The notes under the pieces are model-generated. The model saw nothing but the letters and a program-made list of their open reading frames with translations. It searched no databases and was not told the origin of the DNA. From Phytoactinopolyspora halotolerans (GTDB lineage Bacteria > Actinomycetota > Actinomycetes > Jiangellales > Jiangellaceae): DNA of 64,000 nucleotides. The position numbers and the translations under genes are program-made. Positions 44,288 through 52,666 of the stretch are shown here, piece after piece. The stretch is from positions 62,001-126,000 of the forward strand of contig NZ_JAAGOA010000014.1 of the NCBI RefSeq assembly GCF_010550675.1, given 5' to 3'. The number at the start of each line of letters is the position of its first letter. Position 1 is the first letter of the stretch.

Positions 44288-45243
44288 CTCATGCCCTTCC
44301 CCTCGTGCTCCGCCGCCGCCCCGGATTCCCGCCAATCCAGGTGCTCCAGGCTGCGCAGGGTGGCGGCGACCTCGTTGAACGTGTAGATGTGCAATCCGTG
44401 CAGGGCCGGCACAGGCTTGGGACGCGGGCTCCACCGGCCGCGGGCGGCGTCCAGGACGTACTGTTCCTCGCCCGGCTCGGCGAAGCCGTCCACCTGGTGC
44501 GCGGCGAGCTTGCGCACCAGCGCCTCCGGCCGGTAAGGCGCACCGAACAAGCGGCGCAGGATGGCGCGGTTGCCGCGGACGAACCGCAGCGAGTCGCCGA
44601 CGCCGATCCGCGCGCCGGTGCGGACCAGTTTCGCCGCGCCGACGACCCCCGGGATGCCGGCCACGATGGGCAGCGTGACCCCGCGCTCGCGCGCGGCGAG
44701 GACGAACCGGGAGATGGTGTCGGCGTCGAAACACATCTGGGTGACGATGTAGTCCGCGTAGGCCTGTTTGGAGACGAGCGTCTGCCACAGCGTCTCGTCG
44801 TCGATGGCGGGGTGGCCCTCGGGGTACGCGGGCACTCCCACCCGGGCGAACTCCCGCCCCCGGGCGTCGATCGCCTTGAGCAGGTCGAGACCGTCGCCGA
44901 ACATGCCGGCCGGGGTGGCGGCGTCCCCGCCGACGACGAAGATGTCCGCGACGCCGGCGCGCTCCAGCCGGGACAGCACGTCGTGCAGCTGCGCCTCGTC
45001 GATGAACTGGCGCGCCGCCAGGTGCGGCACAGCCGCGTACCCGCGAGCGGCGAGGCTCTCCGTCAGCGCGACGGTTGCGTCGATGCCGCGCCGCGGGGAC
45101 GCGGTGACGGTCACCGTCGTACCTGTGGGTAGCTGATCGACTCGTGTCTCCGCGTCGCGCAGCGGGAGGATCTCGAACCGAGCGTCGGCGAGCAGCCGCA
45201 ACCGCTCCTTCCGGTAACGCGTGCCCGGGATGTGGGGCTTCAT
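44284..45243 (-). CDS. Methylenetetrahydrofolate reductase-like protein
   Basis: A 319-aa TIM-barrel protein of the MetF superfamily: PTGTTVTVTASPRRG, DIFVVGGDAATPAGMFGDGLDLL, GVPAYPEGHPAI, YIVTQMCFDADTISRFV and LPIVAGIPGVVG. It would interconvert 5-methyl-THF and methylene-THF. ATG 45243 is chosen, with GGGAG 5 bases upstream. Sitting between a DmdA-like methyltransferase and fhs, its likely direction is oxidation of methyl-THF, which is opposite to its usual biosynthetic role. Confidence 0.85.
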   Translation of the reverse strand: MKPHIPGTRYRKERLRLLADARFEILPLRDAETRVDQLPTGTTVTVTASPRRGIDATVALTESLAARGYAAVPHLAARQFIDEAQLHDVLSRLERAGVADIFVVGGDAATPAGMFGDGLDLLKAIDARGREFARVGVPAYPEGHPAIDDETLWQTLVSKQAYADYIVTQMCFDADTISRFVLAARERGVTLPIVAGIPGVVGAAKLVRTGARIGVGDSLRFVRGNRAILRRLFGAPYRPEALVRKLAAHQVDGFAEPGEEQYVLDAARGRWSPRPKPVPALHGLHIYTFNEVAATLRSLEHLDWRESGAAAEHEGKGMR

Positions 45244-45271
45244 GGTGGCTCCCGGCATTCCTCGCGCCGCC

Positions 45272-46516
45272 TTACGACCGGGGGGTCCGCTTGGTCGGGT
45301 CGATGAACGGCTTCTCCACCACCACCGCACCGCGCGGCCCGGTGGGCGTCTCCACCACGACGTTGGTGCCCAGCTGGGTGTATTCGATGGCCAGCATCGC
45401 CAGCCCGATGTTGCGCTCCAGCCGCGGCGAGTGGCAGGCGCTGGTCACCCGGCCGACCGTCTCGTGGTGGGTGGCCGACGGAGCGAGCACCTCGAACGGC
45501 TCGATCATCGACCCGTCGTTGTAGGAGCCGAGTGGATCGCCGTCGATCTCGACGCCCACCATGAGCCGGGAGATGCCGCTGGACTGGATCCGGCGCAGGG
45601 CCTTCTTCCCGATGAAGTCGGCCTCCTGGTCGAGATCGACCATCCACTTATAGTCGTACCCGACCTCCATCGGGTTGGTGTCCAGGGTGATGTCGCTGCC
45701 GTAGGCGAGCATGCCGCCCTCGATGCGCCGGATGTGGCAAGGTCCGATCACCCGCATGTCGTGCGGCTGGCCGGCCTGCCAGACGGCGTCCCACAGCCGG
45801 CTGGCGTTCTCGGTGGCGTTGTACAGGTAGATTTCGTAGCCGATCTCGCCGCTGTAGCCGGTGCGGCTGACCACCACGTCCATCCTGTGCAGCTGGTAGG
45901 CATGCAGGTAGTAGTAGGGGATGTCGAGGATCGACGGGCCGAACAGGTCGACCATGACGTCCTTGGACCGCGGTCCCTGCACCTGCACCGGTGCGACGTC
46001 GACCTCCTTGATCTCGACGTCCCAGCCGCCGGCGTGCGCCAGCCCCATCGCCCAGAGCCCGACGTCGCTGTCCGCCAGCGAGAGCCAGAACCGGTTCTTC
46101 TCGACGCGGAGCAGGATCGGGTCGTTGATGATGCCCCCGTCGGGAGCGGTGATGAAGACGTACTTGCACTGCCCGACCCGGCACTTGGTCAGGTCGCGCG
46201 GGATGAGCATGTTGGTGAAGTCGAACGCGTCCGGTCCGGAGATCTCCAGCTGCCGCTCGACGCCGACGTCCCACAGGGTGACGCTGTTGAGCAGGTGCCA
46301 ATACTCGGCGACCGGATCGCCGTAGTGGCGCGGGTGGTACGTGTGGTTGTACACGCTGTACATCGCGACGCCGTGTGCCCTGGACTTCCAGAAGTACGGG
46401 GACTTGCGCAGCCGCGTATACAGCATCACCTCCGGGTTTCGCGCCGGCGTGGGTGTGCTGGTCTGCGGTTCGCTGACCGCACCCTCCGTGAGCTGGGATC
46501 CGAGTAAGTCGGTCAT
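45272..46516 (-). CDS. DmdA-like THF-dependent demethylase / aminomethyltransferase family protein
   Basis: A 414-aa GcvT-fold protein. It matches the pattern I recall for the dimethylsulfoniopropionate demethylase DmdA: YSVYNHTYHP, EYWHLLNSVTLWDVGVERQ, VGQCKYVF, DGGIINDPILLRV, SLADSDVGLWAMGLA, VQVQGPRSKDV and RRIEGGMLAYGSDI. Such enzymes transfer a methyl group from an onium or methoxy substrate to THF. AGGGGG before ATG 46516 supports the start. It heads the minus-strand operon and is divergent from the Liv importer. The substrate could be DMSP, a betaine or another methylated acid; sequence alone does not decide. Confidence 0.8.
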   Translation of the reverse strand: MTDLLGSQLTEGAVSEPQTSTPTPARNPEVMLYTRLRKSPYFWKSRAHGVAMYSVYNHTYHPRHYGDPVAEYWHLLNSVTLWDVGVERQLEISGPDAFDFTNMLIPRDLTKCRVGQCKYVFITAPDGGIINDPILLRVEKNRFWLSLADSDVGLWAMGLAHAGGWDVEIKEVDVAPVQVQGPRSKDVMVDLFGPSILDIPYYYLHAYQLHRMDVVVSRTGYSGEIGYEIYLYNATENASRLWDAVWQAGQPHDMRVIGPCHIRRIEGGMLAYGSDITLDTNPMEVGYDYKWMVDLDQEADFIGKKALRRIQSSGISRLMVGVEIDGDPLGSYNDGSMIEPFEVLAPSATHHETVGRVTSACHSPRLERNIGLAMLAIEYTQLGTNVVVETPTGPRGAVVVEKPFIDPTKRTPRS

Positions 46517-46736
46517 GGTCGCCCCCTTTCTTCTGTGATCGGGCGTGGGATCCGCTGTGCTGATGTGCGTTGATCGCGATGTGCGAGAGACCTACGGGGG
46601 AGAGGGGCTCGATGGTGTTTCTTCTCGAGTACCCAGTTGCGGCATGAACAACCGTTGCTTTTTACGCAACCCCAGTCTTGCTCGGATAACGATTCGGCGT
46701 CAAGAGTGTCGCGCACGGTGTTCGGATGAACGTGTT

Positions 46737-46750
46737 TGTGAGCGCTCACA
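46737..46750. promoter_or_regulatory. Perfect 14-bp LacI-family operator palindrome
   Basis: TGTGAGCGCTCACA is fully symmetric with a central CG. It equals the core of the ideal lac operator and resembles CebR-type sites. The local regulator is IclR type and the LacI gene at 29.8 kb recognises a different site, so the cognate regulator is elsewhere. Confidence 0.6.
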
Positions 46751-46762
46751 CCCCCCCACCAC

Positions 46763-46821
46763 CCCCATGATCATGAACAGTTCCCGTTCACATGGCACGG
46801 GAACTGTTCATGATCATGGGG
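46763..46821. repeat. Perfect 25-bp inverted repeat, 9-nt loop
   Basis: Arms 46763-46787 and 46797-46821 are exact reverse complements (CCCCATGATCATGAACAG at the outer side, AGTTCCCGT at the loop side). The loop is TCACATGGC. There is no T-tract. Possible protein-binding site, RNA hairpin or member of a dispersed palindrome family. Confidence 0.75.
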
Positions 46822-46875
46822 TGGGGCGGTGGCTGCTCGGTCGGCTAAGGGTTGGAAACAGCTGCACAACATCCA

Positions 46876-46905
46876 TTGACAGCGGAACCTACCGGCGAGT
46901 AGGAA
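46876..46905 (+). promoter_or_regulatory. Candidate promoter for the Liv operon
   Basis: TTGACA (46876-46881), an 18-bp spacer and TAGGAA (46900-46905) fit a vegetative promoter, giving a leader of about 60 nt before the livF start. Confidence 0.4.
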
Positions 46906-46973
46906 CCTATGCACCACGAACCGATCGGTGGGGGTCGAGCGGAGGGTGGCGACGGCGGTCAACGGTGACCGCG

Positions 46974-47777
46974 ATGACGGAGGCGGGGCGTGTGCTGGCG
47001 GTCAACAACCTGGACGTTGTCTACGAGGACGTCATCCTCGTGCTCAAGAACGTCACGCTGGAAGTGCCTGCCGGGGCGATCGTGGCGCTGCTCGGCGCCA
47101 ATGGGGCGGGCAAGACGACCCTGCTACGCGCGGTCACGGGTCTGCTCGACGTGCACCGCGGCGCCGTCACCCGGGGCAGCGTGACCCTTGACGGGCAGCC
47201 GCTGCATCATCTCGACGCGCCGCGCACGGTGGCCGCGGGCATCGGCCAGGTGATGGAGGGGCGGCGGATCTTCACCGATCTCACGGTCGACGAGAACCTC
47301 CGCATCGGCGGCCACGCCGCCGACCGCGCCACCGTCGCCGCAGGCCTGGACCGCGCATACAGCCTGTTCCCGGTGCTCGCCGATCGGCGGCAGCAGCCCG
47401 CGGGATACCTCTCCGGAGGGGAGCAGCAGATGCTCGCCATCGGCCGGGCCCTGATGTCGCAACCGGCATACCTGCTGCTGGACGAGCCCAGCCTCGGGCT
47501 GGCGCCGCGCCTGGTCCAGCACATCAAGGAGCTGATCGTCGAGATCAACCGCCAAGGCACCGCGATCCTGCTGGTCGAGCAGAACGCCAGCATGGCGCTG
47601 TCCATCGCTTCACACGGCTACGTGCTGGAGACGGGGAAGGTCGTGATGGACGGCGCGGCGGCCGAGCTGCTCGCCAACGACGACATCCGCGAGTTCTACC
47701 TCGGCCTGTCCGAGGAGCGGGACCTCTCCTTCCGCGACGTCAAACACTATCGACGACGGAAGCGGTGGTTGTCGTGA
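46974..47777 (+). CDS. livF: Branched-chain amino acid-type ABC transporter ATPase (LivF)
   Basis: A 267-aa ATPase with Walker A LLGANGAGKTTLLRAV, signature LSGGEQQMLAIGRAL, Walker B LLLDEPSLGLAP and the family VEQNASMAL switch segment. A C-terminal tail of about 25 residues (EERDLSFRDVKHYRRRKRW) extends beyond typical LivF. The start is uncertain: ATG 46974 or GTG 46965, neither with a strong Shine-Dalgarno sequence. It is first in a fully overlapping rightward operon. Confidence 0.9.
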   Translation: MTEAGRVLAVNNLDVVYEDVILVLKNVTLEVPAGAIVALLGANGAGKTTLLRAVTGLLDVHRGAVTRGSVTLDGQPLHHLDAPRTVAAGIGQVMEGRRIFTDLTVDENLRIGGHAADRATVAAGLDRAYSLFPVLADRRQQPAGYLSGGEQQMLAIGRALMSQPAYLLLDEPSLGLAPRLVQHIKELIVEINRQGTAILLVEQNASMALSIASHGYVLETGKVVMDGAAAELLANDDIREFYLGLSEERDLSFRDVKHYRRRKRWLS

Positions 47778-48637
47778 CGGCGGCACCGGGTTCCTCGGCC
47801 GCGCCCGGTTCCTCGGCCGCGGCGTCGGGCTCCGCGTCCACGGCGGCGGGCTCCGCGGCGGAGCGATCCGTGCAGCCGTTCCTGCACGTGGCCGACCTGT
47901 CGCTGCGCTTCGGCGGCACGACCGCGATCCGGGACGTCGGGTTCGAGCTGGACGAGGGGAGCCTGCTCGCGATCATCGGACCGAACGGCGCTGGGAAGAC
48001 GTCGATCTTCAACTGCCTCTCCGGTGTCTACCGCCCGCAGCAGGGCAGCATCCGGTTCCGCGGCACCGACCTGCGGGGTCTGCGGCCGGACGCGATCGCC
48101 CGGCTCGGCGTCGCCCGGATGTTCCAGAACATCGAGCTCTTCGACAACCTCACCGTGCTGGACAACCTGATGCTGGGACGGCACCGCCACCTGCGGTACT
48201 CGACCCTCTCCGCGCTGCTCTACGACCGGCGGGCGCGGCGCGCCGAGGTGGCCAACCGGCGGGTGATCGAGGACATCATCGACTTCCTGCAGATCCAGGC
48301 GATCCGCCGCAGCATGGTGGGCATGCTGCCGTACGGGCTGAAGAAGCGGGTCGAGCTGGGCCGGGCACTGGCCATGGAGCCTGCGCTGCTGTTGCTCGAC
48401 GAGCCGGTGGCCGGCATGAACGCCGAGGAGACCGAGGACATGGCCCGCTTCATCCTGGATGTCCGCAGCGAGCTGGGGGTGACCATGATCATGATCGAGC
48501 ACGAGATGGGCCTCGTCATGGACATCGCGGACGAGGTGCTGGTGCTCGACTTCGGCGAACGGATCGCACACGGTCCGCCGGCCCAGGTCCAGCGCGATCC
48601 CGCGGTGATCAAGGCATACCTGGGCGAGGCGTCATGA
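47774..48637 (+). CDS. livG: Branched-chain amino acid-type ABC transporter ATPase (LivG)
   Basis: A 287-aa ATPase: Walker A IGPNGAGKTSIFNCLSG, LivG-type signature LPYGLKKRVELGRAL, Walker B LLLLDEPVAGMN and MIEHEMGLVMDIADEV. The first 35 residues are an Ala/Ser/Gly-rich leader with the AAPGSS unit duplicated by an 18-bp direct repeat at DNA level. The GTG at 47774 overlaps the livF stop (GTGA); GTG 47765 is an alternative. Confidence 0.9.
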   Translation: MTAAPGSSAAPGSSAAASGSASTAAGSAAERSVQPFLHVADLSLRFGGTTAIRDVGFELDEGSLLAIIGPNGAGKTSIFNCLSGVYRPQQGSIRFRGTDLRGLRPDAIARLGVARMFQNIELFDNLTVLDNLMLGRHRHLRYSTLSALLYDRRARRAEVANRRVIEDIIDFLQIQAIRRSMVGMLPYGLKKRVELGRALAMEPALLLLDEPVAGMNAEETEDMARFILDVRSELGVTMIMIEHEMGLVMDIADEVLVLDFGERIAHGPPAQVQRDPAVIKAYLGEAS

Positions 48638-50529
48638 CCGTCACCGCGGCGGCCGCGGCACAGACCTGCCGCACCATCCCGAACCGGGTCCGCGAGCGCG
48701 CCGAGCGCACCCCGGATCGGATCTGCATGCGGCAGAAACGGTTCGGGATCTGGCAGGGGATCACGTGGCGGGAGTACTGGGAGCAGGCCGGCCTCGTCGC
48801 GCACGGGCTCGCCGCGCTCGGCATCGGCGCAGGCGACCGGGTGGCGATCCACTCCGAGAACCGGCCGGAGTGGCTCTACACCGACGTGGGCGCGGTGGCC
48901 ATCCGTGCCATCAGTGTCGGCCTGTACGCCACGAATCCGCCCGCCGAGGTCGCCCACCTGTTGCGGGACTCCGGCGCGCGGGTGCTCGTTGCCGAGGACC
49001 AGGAACAGGTCGACAAGGCACTCGCCGTGCTGGAGCAGTGCCCGGACCTGGAACGGATCGTCTATCTGGAACCGCGCGGCGTCCGCGAGTACGGTCACCC
49101 CGCGCTGATGCCCTTCTCCGAGCTGCTCGATCGTGGACGCGAGCACGCGCGCAGCCACCCGTCGTTGTTGGACGAGGCGGCCGCCGGCGCCACCGCAGAC
49201 GACGTGGTCACATTGATCTACACCTCGGGGACCACCGGGCCGCCGAAGGGTGCCATGCTGACCGCACGCAACGTCGACTTCGCCACCCAGGTGCTGGCGC
49301 TCGGTCCCGGCCTGTACGACCCGCCGCCGGACGAGTCCGACGTGACGCTGTCCTACCTGCCGCTGTGCCACGTCGTAGAACGCGCGGCGACCATCTGGGT
49401 GAACGCCGGCGCCGGGACCACGGTGCACTTCGCGGAGTCGATCGACACCGTGGTCAGCAACCTCCACGAGGTGCAGCCGACGCTGTTCTTCGGCGTGCCG
49501 CGGATCTGGGAGAAGATCCACGCGGCGATCCACAGCCGGATGGGCGGCGCGTCGCCCGGTAAACGGCTGGCCTTTCGGGCCAGCATGGCGCTGGCCCGGC
49601 GGATCGGCGACGAGCTGGTCCGCCACGACGGCACCCACACGGCCCGCAGCCGCGCACTGTATGCGCTCGGATACCCGTTGCTCTTCCGGGCGCTGCGGGA
49701 CCGGATCGGGTTGCGCAAGGTGCGCGCCGCGGGTTCCGGCGCGGCGCCGGTGGCACCGGAGGTGCTGAGGTTCTTCTTCGGCATCGGCGTCGTCATCCGG
49801 GAGGCGTACGGCATGACCGAGAACTCCGCCGTCGCCACCGGGAATCGTCGCGGCCGGGTCAAGCTCGGCACCGTCGGCGAGCCGCACGACGGCACCGAGC
49901 TGCGCCTGGCCCCGGAGACCGGCGAGATCCTGACCCGGCATCCCGGCAATTTCGCCGGCTATTGGAACCGGCCGGACAAGACCGCCGAGGTCCTCGAGCC
50001 GGACGGCTGGCTGCACACCGGCGACGTCGGCGAGTGGGTGGACGGCAGCCACGTGCGCATCGTCGATCGGATCAAGGACGTCATCATCACCGCGGGCGGG
50101 AAGAACGTCGCGCCGTCGGAGATCGAGAACGCGCTGAAGGCGTCGGCGTTCATCAAGGAGGCCGTCGTCATCGGGGACCGTCGCCGGTATCTGACCGCGC
50201 TGATCGGCATCGAGCTGGACTCGGTGGGGGACTGGGCGCAGCGGCGCCGCATCCCGTACACCACCTACCGCGACCTGACCGAGAAGACGGAGGTGCTCAC
50301 GCTGGTTCAGGGCGTGATCAAGGAGGTCAACACGGGGTTCGCCCGGGTCGAGAACGTCCGCAAGTTCCGGATGCTGCCCAAGGAGCTGGATCACGACGAC
50401 GGCGAGCTCACGGCCACCCAGAAGGTCCGGCGCGAACAGCTGCAGGACCGGTTCGGCGAGCTGATCGAGGACATGTACAACGACACCACGAAGTTCGCCG
50501 GCGGCGACCTGACGGGGGTGCACTCGTGA
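48634..50529 (+). CDS. AMP-dependent acyl-CoA synthetase embedded in the Liv operon
   Basis: A 631-aa long-chain-type acyl-CoA ligase. Motifs are the P-loop TLIYTSGTTGPPKGAML, YLPLCHVVERA, AYGMTENSAV, GWLHTGDVGEW and the C-terminal hinge VDRIKDVIITAGGKNVAPSEIEN. It would adenylate a carboxylate and form its CoA ester. ATGA overlap with livG and GTGA overlap with livH show it is an integral part of the operon, so the imported compound or its product is probably a carboxylic acid activated soon after entry. The acyl specificity cannot be read off. Confidence 0.9.
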   Translation: MTVTAAAAAQTCRTIPNRVRERAERTPDRICMRQKRFGIWQGITWREYWEQAGLVAHGLAALGIGAGDRVAIHSENRPEWLYTDVGAVAIRAISVGLYATNPPAEVAHLLRDSGARVLVAEDQEQVDKALAVLEQCPDLERIVYLEPRGVREYGHPALMPFSELLDRGREHARSHPSLLDEAAAGATADDVVTLIYTSGTTGPPKGAMLTARNVDFATQVLALGPGLYDPPPDESDVTLSYLPLCHVVERAATIWVNAGAGTTVHFAESIDTVVSNLHEVQPTLFFGVPRIWEKIHAAIHSRMGGASPGKRLAFRASMALARRIGDELVRHDGTHTARSRALYALGYPLLFRALRDRIGLRKVRAAGSGAAPVAPEVLRFFFGIGVVIREAYGMTENSAVATGNRRGRVKLGTVGEPHDGTELRLAPETGEILTRHPGNFAGYWNRPDKTAEVLEPDGWLHTGDVGEWVDGSHVRIVDRIKDVIITAGGKNVAPSEIENALKASAFIKEAVVIGDRRRYLTALIGIELDSVGDWAQRRRIPYTTYRDLTEKTEVLTLVQGVIKEVNTGFARVENVRKFRMLPKELDHDDGELTATQKVRREQLQDRFGELIEDMYNDTTKFAGGDLTGVHS

Positions 50530-51425
50530 CCGAGCTGATCTCCTCCGGACTGGTACGCGGGCTCGGCATCGGCAGCACCTACGCACTGCTCGCGGTCGGG
50601 TTCGTCATCATCTACCGGGCCACCGGGGTGATCAACTTCGCGCAGCCCGCCTTGATGATCCTGGGCGCGTACGCGACGTCGGTGCTCGCCACCGGGGCCG
50701 GGCTGCCGTTTCCGGTGGCGGTGCTGGCGGCGATGGCGGTGCTCGCCGCGGTCGGGATGGCTACCGAGCGGGTGGCGCTGCGGCCGATGGTGGGCCGGCA
50801 GCCGTTCGCCGCGGCCATGGTGACGGTCGGGGTGCTCACTGTGCTGTTCGTGGTGGCGCACCGGTTGATCGGTACCCAGGTGCGCACCGTCGGCGACCCG
50901 TGGGGGCTGCAGCGGGCTGAGCTGTTCGGGGTGTCGGTGGCGCAGGTCGACTTGGCCAAGATCGTGGTGTCGATGGTGGCCATCGGGGCGGTCGGGCTGT
51001 TTCTGGCGCGGTCCCGGCTCGGTCTGGCGATGCGTGCGACGTCGATGGACCAGGAGGTGGCGCTGGCCCAGGGCGTCGACGTGGGACGGATGTTCAGCCT
51101 GGCGTGGGGGATCTCGGCGGCGCTCGCGGCGCTGGCCGGGATGTTGATCGGCACCTCGGCCGGCGGGTTCGAGGCCATCACGGCGCTGGTGGCGCTGAAG
51201 GCGCTGCCCGTCGTCATCGTCGGAGGGCTGGACTCGATCAAGGGTGCGGTCTACGCGGGCCTGCTGATCGGGGTCGCGGAGGCGTTGACGCGGCTCTACC
51301 AGCCGCGGTACGCGGAGTGGCTGGGCGCCAACGTCGATGTGGTGGTGCCGTACGTGATCATGATCGTCGTCCTGGTGGTCCGCCCGTACGGCCTGTTCGG
51401 CACCCGGGAGGTGGAGCGGGTATGA
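50526..51425 (+). CDS. livH: Branched-chain amino acid-type ABC permease (LivH)
   Basis: A 299-aa permease with about eight helices: GLVRGLGIGSTYALLAVGFVI at the start, GVINFAQPALMILGAY, RSRLGLAMRATSMDQEVALAQGVDV (cytoplasmic loop) and LPVVIVGGLDSIKGAV. GTG 50526 overlaps the ligase stop. Confidence 0.92.
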   Translation: MTELISSGLVRGLGIGSTYALLAVGFVIIYRATGVINFAQPALMILGAYATSVLATGAGLPFPVAVLAAMAVLAAVGMATERVALRPMVGRQPFAAAMVTVGVLTVLFVVAHRLIGTQVRTVGDPWGLQRAELFGVSVAQVDLAKIVVSMVAIGAVGLFLARSRLGLAMRATSMDQEVALAQGVDVGRMFSLAWGISAALAALAGMLIGTSAGGFEAITALVALKALPVVIVGGLDSIKGAVYAGLLIGVAEALTRLYQPRYAEWLGANVDVVVPYVIMIVVLVVRPYGLFGTREVERV

Positions 51426-52639
51426 CCGTGGACACCGGCGTGCCGTCCGGACGCGAGCGTGCCGAGCGCGAGACTGGCCTGCGCGTACGTGGCCGTGGCC
51501 GTGGCTTGCGCGTACGTGGGCGTGGCGTGCGCGGGCGACCGCTGTTGTACACCAGTTACGCCGCGGACCAGGCGATCTGGAACACGCCGGCCAAGCGCGG
51601 GTGGACGCTGGCGCTGGTGGGCGCGGTACTGGTGCTGCCGTTCTTCCTCAGCCGCGACCTGACCAGCCTGGTCACCACGGTGTTCATCTTCGCCATCGGT
51701 GGCATCGGACTGAATCTGGTCACCGGTTATGCGGGCCAGGTCTCGCTCGGGCATGCGTTCTTCATGGGGCTGGGCGCATACACCGCGGCGGTCTTCGGCG
51801 GAGCCGGGAGCGACCAGGTGATCGGCTGGGGCCTGGACATGGCGATCTGGCTGCCGATGGCCGGCGTCGTCCCGGCGCTGGTGGGGCTCGTGGTGGCTCC
51901 GTTGGCGGTGCGCGTGCGCGGGCTGTACCTGGCCGTGCTGACACTCGGGCTGGTGTTCATCGGGGAACACGTCTTCAAGGAGGCCCGGTCGATCACCGGG
52001 GGAGCGGGCGTCGGCCGGGCGCCGGCCGAACCTGTGCTGTTCGGCATGGACCTGCGCGAGCGCTACCACCTCTTCGGCTACATCCTCTCCCGGGAGGCGG
52101 TGTACTACTTCGTCTGCTTCGCGATCTTCGTGGTGCTGGCGATCGCCGCCCGCAACCTCACCCGCTCCAAGCCGGGACGGGCGTTCGCCGCGGTGCGGGA
52201 CCGGGACGTGGCCGCGTCGATGATGGGTATCTCGCTGCGCCGGACCAAGACGCTGGCGTTCACCGTGTCGTCGTTCTACGCCGGCGTGTCCGGCGCGCTG
52301 CTGGTGATGGTGATCGGGCGGGTGACGCCGACCAACTGGAACCTGTTCCTGTCCATCGACCTGCTCGCCGTGATCCTGATCGGAGGGATCGCCACCATCA
52401 GCGGCTCCATCCTCGGCGCGGCGTTCGTGGTGTTGATGCCGAGGATCGTCTCGGAGTTGGCCGACGTGGTGCCGTTCATCTCCACCAGCCCGTCCGGCGG
52501 GTTCCTGTCCGTGTTCCAGCTGCAGACGATGCTGTTCGGGGCGCTGATCGTGCTGTTCCTGGTTCTCGAGCCGCGTGGGTTGTACGGCCTGTGGGTCCGG
52601 GTCCGGAACTACTGGAAGGCCTGGCCTTTCTCCTATTGA
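51422..52639 (+). CDS. livM: Branched-chain amino acid-type ABC permease (LivM)
   Basis: A 405-aa permease. The transmembrane core has GGIGLNLVTGYAGQVSLGHAF, SKPGRAFAAVRDRDVAASMMGI and LLAVILIGGIATISGSILGAAF. The first 60 residues are an unusual cytoplasmic extension with Arg/Gly repeats (LRVRGRGRGLRVRGRGVRGR) encoded by tandem GCGCGTACGTGG-type units. ATG 51422 overlaps the livH stop. Confidence 0.92.
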   Translation: MTVDTGVPSGRERAERETGLRVRGRGRGLRVRGRGVRGRPLLYTSYAADQAIWNTPAKRGWTLALVGAVLVLPFFLSRDLTSLVTTVFIFAIGGIGLNLVTGYAGQVSLGHAFFMGLGAYTAAVFGGAGSDQVIGWGLDMAIWLPMAGVVPALVGLVVAPLAVRVRGLYLAVLTLGLVFIGEHVFKEARSITGGAGVGRAPAEPVLFGMDLRERYHLFGYILSREAVYYFVCFAIFVVLAIAARNLTRSKPGRAFAAVRDRDVAASMMGISLRRTKTLAFTVSSFYAGVSGALLVMVIGRVTPTNWNLFLSIDLLAVILIGGIATISGSILGAAFVVLMPRIVSELADVVPFISTSPSGGFLSVFQLQTMLFGALIVLFLVLEPRGLYGLWVRVRNYWKAWPFSY

Positions 52640-52666
52640 GATCCGTAACCAGAGAAGGAGAGTTCA

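Larger units (their letters stand above)
46517..46973. promoter_or_regulatory. 457-bp divergent regulatory region
   Basis: This gene-free stretch separates the DmdA-like operon (leftward) from the Liv operon (rightward). It contains a GTTGC-N7-GCAAC inverted repeat at about 46649-46665, a perfect lac-type palindrome (46737-46750), a 25-bp perfect inverted repeat (46763-46821) and a sigma70-like promoter (46876-46905). It is likely the control hub for the whole locus. Confidence 0.65.

Noticed and set aside
48220-50586. 788-codon minus-strand frame over livG and the acyl-CoA ligase
   Set aside because: Antisense shadow; the plus strand has clear family motifs and overlapping operon starts.
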